DNA of 64,000 bases, from assembly GCA_949987705.1 (NCBI GenBank), contig OX465282.1:64105922-64169921 (forward strand). The letters are read 5' to 3'. The translations under genes were made by a program, and so were the position numbers. The DNA comes from Thereva unica. Its lineage: Eukaryota; Arthropoda; Insecta; Diptera; Therevidae. The notes below the pieces were generated by a model. It was not told where the DNA came from and made no database searches. It saw only the letters and a program-made list of their open reading frames with translations. This document shows positions 24,348-34,617 of this stretch, piece after piece. Each line of letters starts with the position of its first letter. The stretch's first letter is position 1.

Positions 24348-24356
24348 TATAATAAA

Positions 24357-25236
24357 TGTCCAGAAGCTTGAAGTTGTCTTCACTTATCGCTCGTTGCAAT
24401 TTTAGTTTAGGGTCTGTGCCAAAATAGCAATTCAAATGTCAATTTGTATGGAAAACCCATTTCAATTGGTAAATTTGATTTTCGACGGTTTGCGTCTATG
24501 GAAATGCTTAAATTATTATAAACATTTCAGTTTTTACTTTAATCAAGTCAGCCGTTAAATAAATTTAAAAAAGTAAACAAGTAATAACAATAAATTATGG
24601 GAAAAAGGAAATGCAAAGAAGATTTTACTTAAAATAAACAATTTGTTGCTTAGCTAAACGGAGATGACAAATGTTTAGAGAAAAATATTATGCAAACAAA
24701 TTCTTGCTCTGAATTTTTTTCCACCCAAATATGCTTGTCTGATATCTTAATATCAACTGAAAAACACGAAATAAAAGTAAAAATATAAAAACAAAACATA
24801 ACTGGAAACCAGTTATTAATTATTTATGGTTTTAAACACTCGCAAGCAGACATCATTTTAGTACAATACTTTTAGTTTTGCAGGAAGAAACTAAAAAAAT
24901 ATTGCAATTAGGGATAACGCTCAATCATCCATTTACAAGAATAAGAATAAACAATCTAACAATCTAATCTAAAATAATAAAATATTAAAAATTTTCAACA
25001 AATGTTTGTTTTGTCGTCCATTTTTACTGAATTTTTTAACTGTCATTGAAATAAGTGAATTGGGATTTTGGCACACTTTAGAATATCGAAGGGCCTTGGG
25101 AAATGAGAAAAATTCGAAATGGTATTTTGGCAAATGGCCTTAGTACATAAATCGTTAGTTCAGACATCAACCAGAGTTGCTAGCGACAATCGTTGATTAT
25201 GCTTTTTAACAAACAGATGGCGCATAAATCTTCACA
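24357..25236 (-). mobile_element. Split fragment of a Gypsy-B-type LTR (reverse orientation)
   Basis: 24357-24411 and about 25136-25236, read on the minus strand, match the first 150 bp of the 56675-57179 LTR, from its TGTGA start (25236) to the AAGCTTCTGGAC motif. The fragment is cut at 24357 and interrupted by the 24412-25135 element. Confidence 0.8.
24412..25135. mobile_element. Element inserted in the LTR fragment
   Basis: The left end is GGTCTGTGCCAAAATAGCAA and the inverted right end GGCCATTTGCCAAAATACCA, which are imperfect. A TTAG or TAG is repeated at both borders. Its first 105 bp recur at 19431-19536. No coding frame is recognised. Confidence 0.65.
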
Positions 25237-25244
25237 ATATCTAT

Positions 25245-26062
25245 GAGCGAGTTTACACGGGTACATCAAATAATTAATTTGTTGCACACTGCATTAAGCC
25301 GTGTCGTTTACACGGTATGTGATTAGCTGTCACTTTTAGTTCGGTGATTAAATCTGTGGTGATAAGCAAAAACCGCAAGTCAAAAAACATGATTTTACAC
25401 CAGAGCGATTTTAAGAATCAAAGTTATTCAATCTGTAATGGAAAAGCGAAAAAACATGTATCATAACTTTCTAAATATTGGTCCAAAGAGAATCAAATTT
25501 TGTGTCGATGGGGATTCTTATACGGAGAATTCAATGACATAATTAACTCAATTTTGTCTTAAGTCGACTTAAGCGGTTTTTGCTTTTCGCCACAGAAATA
25601 TTGAACCAAATTTTTTTAATGCGGAGATGCAACGATTTTGTGTCCATGATTGTGCAAATATTGGGCGCTTTCAGTAATGCAGGATGCGTGCGCAAATGAC
25701 TTATTCAGCAATTGAAAGTGTAAGCTTTCAATGACTGAATAAGTCAATTGCGCACGCATCCTGCATTACTGAAAGCGCCCATTTATTTCTTTGCAGATAT
25801 CTATAAATAATTTTGTTTCTAGATTTGTCCAATTAGAACCGCGCCTCGTCCGCAATTCCATTTGTTATTCCATTTCCATTTTTAATTTTAAAGTGAAAAT
25901 ATACGCTCTTCTTGAAATGTCAATTTAATGCACTCAACTGTTTAGGCAGTGCATCAAATAAGTTCTGTGAACTAAATTAATGCAGCGGATTATTTTAATT
26001 GTCAGGGACACCGCTGCATCAAATTTAATTTAATTATTTGATGCACCCGTGTAAACTCGCTC
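25245..26062. mobile_element. MITE (TAT duplication) carrying a palindromic MITE
   Basis: The left end is GAGCGAGTTTACACGGGTAC and the inverted right end GAGCGAGTTTACACGGGTGC, followed by ATCAAATAATTA on both arms. TAT is duplicated (25242-25244 and 26063-26065). Confidence 0.88.
25662..25781. mobile_element. 120-bp palindromic MITE, copy 2
   Basis: Nearly identical to 13073-13193. It is inserted inside 25245-26062. Confidence 0.85.
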
Positions 26063-26499
26063 TATGATGCATTAGGCTTGAAAAAACCAATTTTTGGGAG
26101 TTTCAAAGGGCGAAGTTCCAGTCGATAGCATCGATATTATTCGGAATCAAAAATACGAAAAAAAAGACCTTAGTGTCTCCTACTCTTTATTAAAATTCTT
26201 AACACCTCAACTGCAAAATAGTGCGCACCAAAAGAATTGGAAATATAAACACAGGCAGGGAACTGTCAATTTCACACACATTAAAATTTCGTATATGGAT
26301 CAAATGCCAGCGGACGTGCATTGTAATTTCCTCTTCGAAATTCGTTTACGGGGAAAAACACTCCCTCATATCATCTGACCACGACCAGAAGACAAACCAA
26401 GTGATTTGGGTTTTTAAACAAAAGGAGTTACACTTTTCTTTATGAATGAACTTTCGTGGTGGGATTTGAGACTCTCACTGCCCATAGATTTTGAGATTT

Positions 26500-26567
26500 C
26501 AAATCGTTTTGGCGCACGCCATACCATTGGCTTATGGGTGCAGCGAGGGGCACCGGGTTCCAGCTAG
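26500..26567 (+). mobile_element. Probable Helitron 3' terminus
   Basis: GGTGC and GCACC form a short stem near 26537-26553. About 10 nt later comes CTAG (26564-26567), followed by T, the 3' end structure of Helitrons. No inverted repeat is expected for this class. The 5' end (TC...) is not identified, although the anonymous sequence from about 26066 could be its body. Confidence 0.5.
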
Positions 26568-26786
26568 TTTGTTATAATTTTTAAACGAGAACATCAAAAT
26601 GTACATTTCTTTATATTCATTTATCGCCATCTTGATTTCAAAATTTATTGTTTGTTTTGTTTGTTTTTGACTAGTTGAGAAACAACTAGTTGACCCACAA
26701 AAGGGGTTTATATGGTCTCGGCCACTACAGCCATATTAACCATGATTCAGATTTCAAAATTTACTGAAAACTCCGTCTAAGAGCTG

Positions 26787-27264
26787 GAGCGCGTTCAAAA
26801 ACCTTACTATGGTTAACCATGGTTAACTATGGTAAACTTTTTTCGTTCAAAAACTCCGTGGTTAACTACAACATAACCACGAGCATAACTTTTTGGCGTT
26901 CAAAAACTCCCGCGGTTAACCATGGTGTAGTTAAATTTTAACCATGCTCGGGAGCATGGTTAGCGATAGTTAAGAAGAAGAAGAATAAGAACAATTTTTT
27001 GACATTTGTTTTAATGTTAATAATGAACAAATCGAAGTGGGATTTGTGAGATTATTTTAAATAAATAATTATTGGAAATAATTGAGGCAAATAGCCTCAA
27101 ATATTTTATGGAATTTTTTTTTAAATTTTCTTTACCACGTAGTTAACCACGGTGCGTTCAAAAACCTTCATGGTTAAACATAAGCTTTCGTGGTTAAATG
27201 AAGTGATGTAGCATAACCACAGCTTACCTCGTGGTTTACTATAGTAAGGTTTTTGAACGCGCTC
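26787..27264. mobile_element. MITE (CTG duplication), GAGCGCGTTCAAAAACC ends
   Basis: The ends GAGCGCGTTCAAAAACCTTA are inverted. CTG flanks both sides (26784-26786 and 27265-27267). The interior is packed with GTTAACCA/TGGTTAAC motifs. It is the complete copy of the family truncated at 13624-13996. Confidence 0.85.
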
Positions 27265-27429
27265 CTGCTGGCAAAAATATTGCTAGGTTCCCACAGTCTA
27301 CATTAATTGCACAATCTAAATAATTCGAATTATGGATCATCCCAAATTTTTTACCCTATAAACGAGGTAATTCGAATTATGGCTTAAGCTTAATAGCCAT
27401 AGTTATAAGAATGTATTTAATACCCGTTT

Positions 27430-27787
27430 GGGCTGTTTCCACGAGCCGACGGCCAACCAACAGAAATCGTATGAAAACGTCATTTGTAGAGAAGAGGGTG
27501 AGAGAGGACGATGGGGAGGGAAGATTTTTCCATTCAACTTTCTCACACGATTTTCGATACGACTTTTTGACAGCTGTGTGGTTGTTGTTGTTTTTTATTC
27601 CTTTGGGAAAAAGAAAAGAAAGAGAAAAGACAAAACAACAACAATAAGCTAAAGCGTTTTGACGTAGAGTTGGTTGGAAAAATTGGCCCGTGTGAAAGCC
27701 CATGCGACTTTTCGTCGAGTTTCAAAAGGGAATGGACGATAACAGCCGATTTCTGTTGGTTGGCCGTCGGCTCGTGTGAAACAGCCC
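27430..27787. mobile_element. 358-bp MITE, uninterrupted copy of 17228-19019
   Basis: The ends are GGGCTGTTTC(AC)ACGAGCCG inverted, and TTT flanks both sides (27427-27429 and 27788-27790). It contains single copies of the ATT and TTT sites that are duplicated around inserts in the longer copy. Confidence 0.88.
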
Positions 27788-28058
27788 TTTATACGCTAAT
27801 TCGAAATTTGGATGTAACTTTGAGTTAAATCGATTTAATTTTTCTGCTATAAACTAGGTAATTGTTAATGGAGAAAATAACACTGCGTCTACACGATCAA
27901 TCTCTGAAGCAATTTATTTCCATTGCTATCGCCATCGCTTGATTTATTTACCGTCTAGCCCCTAAGGCAATGTAAATGACAATATTGACAACTACATGGA
28001 AATCAATTATTGCTTTCCATCTAAGAGGTTATAAATTTGACAGTTCGCTGTTAAAAAT

Positions 28059-28902
28059 ATGGTGGGAACCACAATCGAAACGAAAAGTATAGTGAAAAGT
28101 GGAGTGAAAAGTGGAATAATGAGCGAATTAAAACTCAGCAAAAATGACACTTTGCTTTTAATTGATTCTTATAGGAAAAAAGAGTGTTTGTGGAATATGA
28201 GCAGCACCATTTATAAAAGACAGGACTTAAAAAGAAAAGCGTGGGAAGCGCTGGCTGGAGAATTTAAGACATCAACAGATATTATTAAAAAAAAAATGAA
28301 GTTTTTAAGAACTGCATACAATGCAGAGCAGAAGAAAGTACAAAAATCTAAATCAACAGGCTCCTCCGGAGATGTGTATCAGCCAATTTTGTTTTACTTC
28401 AAGGAATTAAACTTCATTAGTGAATCGGCAAGCGTCAGGGACTCCTTTGAAAATATACCAAAGGGTTATGTACGTTTAGTTATAAAAGAATTTAATTAGC
28501 ATTTTATTTAACAAGCATGTCCTATTTTCCAGATAACAAATACTACTAATGAATGTGAGGAATGTTCACGAGATGAAAGTGATGCAGTTAAAACAACTAT
28601 CTGAGATGGAAGCTGCTAACACTATGTGTGAAATACAAGGTATTCTGTCACGCAAAGTTAGAGAAATGCTACAAGCCAAACTTTCTGGAAATATCTGCAG
28701 CACGAGTTCAAGCTCATCGGCAGGAGGTAACAGGCATACATCAACTCCAATAACAAAAATTCCTGCACATTGTGTTATACAGTCTACATCTTCTGAAAGT
28801 TTTCTTTCAACATCATCTGGCTCTCATGATGCTGGTGCTATGATTGATGCTGAAATTGAAGAAATTGAAGTTTTCAATGAAAATGAAACCATATATATAT
28901 AA
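28059..28902 (+). CDS. Harbinger MADF-domain accessory protein (possibly frame-broken)
   Basis: The first frame (28059-28499, 146 codons) holds a MADF domain at residues about 25-115: TLLLIDSYRKKECLWNMSS, then KRKAWEALAGEF, then the KKMKFLRTAYNAEQKK helix and VYQPILFYFKELNF. In Harbinger elements this protein helps the transposase enter the nucleus and bind DNA. A second frame (28549-28902, 117 codons) has an EMEAANTMCEIQGILSRKVR helix and a Ser-rich acidic tail, as expected for the C-terminus. A TTTTCCAG acceptor precedes it, but I could not join the two frames cleanly: the acceptor exon opens in another frame. Either a second small intron or a 1-2 nt lesion separates them. Start at the first ATG, 178 bp inside the element. 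Confidence 0.75.
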
Positions 28903-28948
28903 ATAAATATAATCTTTTATTTACTACTAATTTAATATATCTAATCTT

Positions 28949-30361
28949 TTATTTATTACTAATTTTATTCCATTGGAATGACACATTTCCTTCAGTGATA
29001 CAATAAAGAGATATTTTGTCTCTGATTCTGTTCGCGAATTTATATCCGGTATATTGCTGTGGATTGATAGGAATAAAATTGGAAGGTAACTCTTCTGTAG
29101 TAATGGCATCTGTGGAGGTGGGTACTATTCTTTTTTTTATTAAAAAATTGTGAAGTACACAGCATGTTTTTACTATCATATCTGTTGTTTCTGGAGCTAC
29201 TTCAATTGGCCTGTGGAATATTCTGAATCTATTGGCGAGGCGACCAAAAGCCATCTCAACTGTCATACGGGCTCTGCATATTCTATAATTAAATATTTCT
29301 TGTTGGGGACTTAAATTTATGCTCCTGCTATAAGGCTTCATAATGTGCTCATCCAAGCTAAAGGCATCGTCCCCAATAAAATAAAAAGGAATATTTCCAG
29401 ATGTCTCCGACAAGGTTTCCGCGTTTGGAATATTGAGAGTATTATTTGCCATAGCTCTAGCTAAATAGCTTCGTTGAAATATACTACTGTCGGAAGCTTT
29501 TCCATTCGCACCTACATTAATGTATAAAAAAGCACTATGTGCATCCACAAGTGCAAAAAGAACGATGCTGAAAAAGCCTTTGTAATTATAAAATGTAGAA
29601 CCCGAATGAGCAGGAGCCAAAATTCGTATGTGCTTTCCGTCCAAAGCACCTAATGTGTGAGGAAAGTGCCAAATATATTGGAAGTCTCTTGCAACTTCAA
29701 GCCATTCACTCCGCTTTTCCGGAATCTGTGATACATGAAAATATAATACTCTCAAACCTTTGCGGATTGCAAAACATTATACCTTCAAATAATGTGGTTG
29801 AAGTGCAGCATAGATTGCACTTAACACTTCTGGAATAAATCGGCTAATTGTTCTCCTCGAAATCCTAGTAAAAAATTCTAAAGAACGATATGAATCTCCA
29901 CTCGCTATGAAACGTAAAGTTATGGCTAAACGAATTCGAGGTTTTATAGAATACCTCATGTTCGTGTCTTTTTTTTCAATCCCACTTTTAATCTAAAAAG
30001 CAGAAGGAATACATATAAATTCGTTTAAAGAATAAAATATTCTAAATATTACCATAGATAGTACCTCCTCAAATTTACCAATAGACATCCGACAAAAATT
30101 GGCGTATTCTTTTTCTTCCCATAATAAATCTTTTAATAAATTTGCCTCCAAATCAAATTCCGTATATCGAATCAAATGAGGGTTTACCCAATACCTTCTC
30201 TTCCTCTTTTGATTAATTTCTTTATACTGTAATAATTGCAGGTTTTCCAAATTTTCTAATGCCTTTAATGCATTTAATGCTTTTAACACTTTTTCCGTCA
30301 TTTTCATTGACGGCAATGAATTGTCCATGTCACAGAATTTTGACAGTTCGAGCCATGGCAT
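28949..30361 (-). CDS. PIF/Harbinger transposase, 3 exons, apparently intact
   Basis: Exons are 30361 (or 30328)-30053, 29992-29783 and 29725-28949, with donors ATG|GTAATA and AAG|GTATAA and acceptors TTTTTAG and ATCACAG, all phase 0. From the ATG at 30328 the product is 420 aa; the in-frame ATG at 30361 adds 11. The 92-residue first exon is Leu/Asn/Lys-rich. The second has the helix-turn-helix stretch FFTRISRRTISRFIPEV. The DDE_Tnp_4 catalytic core in the last exon has LGALDGKHIRI (first Asp), FALVDAHSAFLYINVG, FYFIGDDAFSLD, and TVEMAFGRL (Glu). No stop or frameshift is seen, so it may be active. Sequence further upstream in the same frame lies outside the transposon end, which rules out an earlier start. 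Confidence 0.92.
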
Positions 30362-30605
30362 ATTTCCTTTCTCATTGCCTACAAAATTGCTTGTGTAGAC
30401 GCAGTGTAAGCTTGTGGAGAACCAGAAATACAACATGTGGTGTTGTCAGAACTGTCAGAAAACCTACTTGGCCTTCAACGTAGTGGCAATGGCATTATCG
30501 GTTGGTTTTTATGTTACTTTCTTCGTAAAGTGTTTATTTAATTTTGTTGAATGAAAGTAATAAGTTTCTATGATTAATTGATTATTCTAAGTATATCCTA
30601 ACAAA

Positions 30606-31792
30606 ATGGATAAAGTCGAACTAGCTAAAGATGCTGTTCTTGTAAAAAGCGAGAATGTGCCAATAGGAACTCCAACAGTTAAGGGCTATGAATGGAATAA
30701 AGGCATTGACTACCCGGAGTTGCTCAAAACTTATATAAATTCAGGATTTCAAGCAACTAATTTTGGGTTAGCAATTCAAGAAATAAATAAAATGGTAATT
30801 ATTATCTTTTTTTCTAAACAAAACTTCCAAATAACTATATTTTCCTCAGCTAGACTGCAGAGCAAAACCATTGGAAGATGATCAAAAGGATCAGTATGAA
30901 GATGACATGTTTACAAGGCGTAAAAAGAATTGTACGATATTTTTAGGATATACTTCCAACATGGCATCAGGCGGTATGAGAGAAACAATACGATTTTTAG
31001 TTGAACATGAAATGATTGATTGTATTGTAACTACGGCTGGAGGCATTGAGGAGGATTTTATTAAGTGCTTAGCTCCTACATATGTTGGTAAAACAACTTC
31101 ACTTATTTGATGAAGCTAATTTAATATTTGATGTTACAGGTTCATTTGAACTACCCGGTAAAGAACTTCGTGATAGGGGCATAAATAGGATTGGAAATTT
31201 ACTAGTCCCTAATGACAATTATTGCAAGTTTGAAAATTGGGTAATGCCGCTTTTAGATGAAATGCTAGAAGAGCAAAAAGCTCATGGTATTCTCTGGACT
31301 CCCTCAAAAATAGTGCAGCGACTAGGAGAAAGAATAACAGACTCATCATCGATATACTATTGGGCAGCTAAAAATAAAATACCGGTGTTCAGTCCAGCGT
31401 TGACCGATGGAAGTCTGGGAGATATGATGTACTTTCATTCCTATCGTAATCCCGGTCTTGTTGTAGATATATTGTCTGATTTAAGACGCCTTAATACCAT
31501 GGCGGTGAAAGCAAGTAATTCCGGTATGATAATTATAGGTGGTGGCCTTATTAAACACCACATCTGTAATGCAAACTTAATGCGGAATGGGGCGGATTTT
31601 TCTGTATATATTAATACTGCATCTGAGTTTGATGGTAGTGATAGTGGAGCTAGGCCCGATGAAGCAGTCTCGTGGGGAAAAATTAAAAAGGATGCGACTC
31701 CTGTTAAAGTTTACGCTGAGGCTAGTCTTGTATTTCCTTTGTTAGTTGGTGAAACTTTTGCAAAAAGGCACTTTAATAAAGCCAATAACTAA
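30606..31792 (+). CDS. DHPS: Deoxyhypusine synthase, 3 exons
   Basis: Exons are 30606-30794, 30850-31087 and 31140-31792, with donors ATG|GTAATT and GTTG|GTAAAA and acceptors CCTCAG and TTACAG; phases agree. The product is 359 aa (human 369). The enzyme transfers the aminobutyl group of spermidine to one lysine of eIF5A in an NAD-dependent reaction, the first step of hypusine formation in the cytosol. Family landmarks: TSNMASGG (NAD site), [90 protein letters not shown], with the active-site lysine at about K323 (human K329). No lesions seen. The gene lies directly downstream of the complete Harbinger element, whose end is in the 5' flank, so the promoter is either within the remaining 200 bp or overlaps the transposon. 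Confidence 0.97.
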
Positions 31793-32227
31793 CTTAGTTT
31801 TTTGAAGATATACTAATTTTCCATAACAATCGATCCAAATGCTGAAATTTCATATTTCGATTGCTGGAGCGGTTTTCCTGGAGTAGTTATGATTTTTTTG
31901 CAATAGGTGGCGGCGCCTTCAAAGGTTTTTGGTTATTCACCTTTTCGGTTATATCAATCATTAAACGCGTTTTTTGAAGTTGCCATTTAATGATACGGAT
32001 TCTACGGGCCAAAATACATAAACAGTAAAAATTTCAAGAAAATCTGAGGTGGGTACTGGTATACTGTAGATTTACCGGGTTCAGTCATCAGCATAATGGG
32101 GGAATAACATGTACCATAACATGCACGTGCCGCAACTATTTCGGACTGATGGAAGTGCGATCATACCCTCCTAGCGGTGGCCACTTGTAACTATTCTATG
32201 AGGAAGGTTAGGCTAATATGATCGGAC
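31793..32227. other. 3' flank of deoxyhypusine synthase
   Basis: No further gene is seen. An ATTAAA-like motif is absent close to the stop; TTTAATAAAG at 31776-31785, inside the last codons, is the nearest AATAAA. Confidence 0.35.
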
Positions 32228-32890
32228 TTGTCCCTTCCAAGTAAGATTGGCGTGAGACTAATAACCTCACCCGGAAAAAGTAATTATTACGGAAAGAGCA
32301 ACATGCCTCGGATACTAGAATCAACGACGACGACCACGGCAACGAAAAGGCAAAACAATTTAAGAATTTTCTCATGGAATGTTCGAAGTCTTCACAGAAC
32401 TCGAGATACACAATATCTGGCCAATATTCTGTCAAAGTATAAAACTGACATTACTGCCATCCAGGAGATGAGATAGGCAGGAAATGGTGTTTTGCAAGAA
32501 CCTGAGTATGACGTAAATTGCAGCTGTTATATAAAACACCATGTGCTTGGAGTAGGTTTTATGGTCAGCAAAAGAATGACGCCTACCATTATCGGCTTTA
32601 AAGCAATAAACGAAAGGATATGCACTCTTCGTGTGCGAGGTAAATTTAAGAACATCGGCCTCTTAAACCTACAGAAGAGTCCCTGGATGATGATAAAGAA
32701 GAATTCTTCGAATTAGTTGAACGGGAAATGCCTGCCCCAAGTATGAAGTAAAAATCATACTAGGAAATCTGAACACCAAAGTAGGCCGGGAGCTCGTATA
32801 CAGGCAATATTTCGGCACCCGCATGAACACAATGCAGTACGCAATGAAATGGCCAGAAACAGCTACGGTCATGCATTAGAACTCACCCTA
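32228..32890 (+). mobile_element. RTE-type LINE endonuclease fragment (pseudogene)
   Basis: The translation shows the apurinic endonuclease start LRIFSWNVRSLHRTRDTQ, then TDITAIQEMR with the catalytic Glu, HHVLGVGFMVSKR, and after frame changes IILGNLNTKVGRE (the GDFNA-type motif mutated to GNLNT). A TAG follows the QEMR motif and several frameshifts occur, so it is dead. No reverse transcriptase follows. It may belong to the same family as the fragment at 5870-6820. Confidence 0.8.
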
Positions 32891-33003
32891 AGTCCTGGAG
32901 ATGAGGTGCCGGGCGTCCAAGGGAGTTGGACCCGCCTTAAAAATATTGTCATTGGTACTATTGTTTCCATCTTAGGCAGAAGTCGTAGAGCTTAGAACGA
33001 CTG

Positions 33004-33600
33004 GGGCCAGTTCACGCAATTCGACACTCGACGTCGACATCGACGCTTTATGAAAACGACATTAATTTCTACGACGTTGAATTTGGGTTCACATAAGTCG
33101 ACGTGTCGAATGTCGTTTTCCCAAAATAATTTCTCCTAAAGGTATGCAAAATCCAAAGAAACCGCTGCACTTTTCACATTATCCACAAGGGGGACAAGTT
33201 GCAAATAATACTAAAACTTCAATAATGTGAGTAATTAATTTAATTAATTAAACAAATTCATAATAATATTGGAAAATCTCAACTCTGAATTTATTTTTGT
33301 ACATCTAACTCTTCTTGGAGTAGTTATAATTGTTATTTTTCAACTAATAGTTTTTCTTTTTCTATTGCATTTTGCTCGTTCAGAACTGTAAAAAGTTTTG
33401 TGTAAAATTATTTCTGCTGTGCTCTAATTGGCACCACAACTCGTTTTTAATACAACAATAAATGAATTCGACGCCAAATCTGGCGTCGAGAAGATTAACG
33501 ACACTTTTAAAACGACAAACATAAAACGTCGACTTGCGTGAACCCAAAACGACATTTAACGCGTCGTTTTCAGTCGACGTCGAATTGCGTGAACTGGCCC
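33004..33600. mobile_element. MITE (CTG duplication), GGGCCAGTTCACGCAATTCG ends
   Basis: The inverted ends GGGCCAGTTCACGCAATTCG match. CTG is duplicated (33001-33003 and 33601-33603). Both arms contain many GTCGACGT-like motifs. No coding. Its termini resemble those of 20478-20951 (GGGCC, same CTG target). Confidence 0.9.
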
Positions 33601-33766
33601 CTGGTTCGTTAATGAATGCAACTCACTTTACCCGCAAGCTGCGTTAAAGAACTTCGTTCCAAAAACAATTACCGTACACTCATACTATAAATAGCTTACT
33701 ACATGTCCACAATTATCCAAGTGAATCGACCTAATATTGCTAATCGTCGGGATGTGTCGGAATGAA

Positions 33767-34090
33767 GATCTTGTTCTCTATTACAATATTGTGAAGAATT
33801 TTAATAAAACTGCCGAAATCGTATTCTCCATTACAAAAGTGACTAAATTAGAATCGAAACTGAAACAATATTGTTAGATTTTTACTCGAACGATCAAAGG
33901 TAATCGAGCAATTTTTAAGATTTTCGGTAAGGCCGACACAACCGGAACTTCCTGTACTCATTTTGTTTTCTTTCTGGGACATTTCTACTAGAGGAAACAA
34001 ATAATGTAATAAAGAATACAGAAGCATTTTAGTTTCGAATAACAGTTTCGAGTAAAAAGTATTGGAGTATTGTAATAGAGAATAGAGCCC
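33767..34090. mobile_element. Possible MITE with CTCTATTACAATA ends
   Basis: The left arm, TTGTTCTCTATTACAATATT, pairs with a right arm whose reverse complement is CTATTCTCTATTACAATACT. Boundaries and target duplication are not clear. Confidence 0.4.
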
Positions 34091-34439
34091 TCATATTTTT
34101 GGAACGAAGTCCCTTAAATCGGCTTACGTTACGGGTACATTGAAAAGCAGTGCAGCACTGTGCAGTCTGTTGCTGTGGTTTATTAGAGAACGCGTGGAAT
34201 GACACATTGAATAAGCAGTATTTTGACATTGACTATTCCTATACAGGGTGTATTAGCGAGAATGTCGAAACGCCTTTCTATGGATAGGTTTTGGATAGAC
34301 GAACAAAAAATCGTATATTACCCTGTATTTTTGTAACCCTGTTTGATATTTTCATGAATAAGGCAGCAATCTACGCGGAATACTCCGCCCTATCTAAAAC
34401 TGTAAAGTCAAGGGGTCAACCCACCAATATCCAGAGTTA

Positions 34440-34614
34440 AGGCTGAAGCAGAACCAATCCGTTCCGTCCGCTCCGCACGTTTTTTCTTTGTTCTTTTTGA
34501 CATTCCGTCCGCTTGATTGTGGCTACCGTTCCGTTCGTCTCATGGAAAGTGTATGGAAAAGTCAAATTTCCAACTTTTAAAAACGGACGGAACGTATTGG
34601 TTCTGCTTGAGCCT
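34440..34614. mobile_element. 175-bp MITE (TTA duplication)
   Basis: The left end is AGGCTGAAGCAGAACCAATC and the inverted right end AGGCTCAAGCAGAACCAATA, continuing with CGTTCCGTCCG. TTA is duplicated (34437-34439 and 34615-34617). Confidence 0.85.
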
Positions 34615-34617
34615 TTA

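Larger units (their letters stand above)
27881..30406. mobile_element. Complete PIF/Harbinger transposon (TAA duplication)
   Basis: The left end is CACTGCGTCTACACGATCAA and the inverted right end CACTGCGTCTACACAAGCAA. TAA is duplicated exactly (27878-27880 and 30407-30409). Length is 2526 bp. It carries a MADF-domain gene on the plus strand and a transposase gene on the minus strand, convergent with stops 47 bp apart, the standard two-gene layout. The right end is 200 bp upstream of the deoxyhypusine synthase start codon. Confidence 0.93.

Noticed and set aside
29653..30483. Plus-strand open frames at 29653-29838 and 30259-30483
   Set aside because: Antisense to the Harbinger transposase exons and without motifs.
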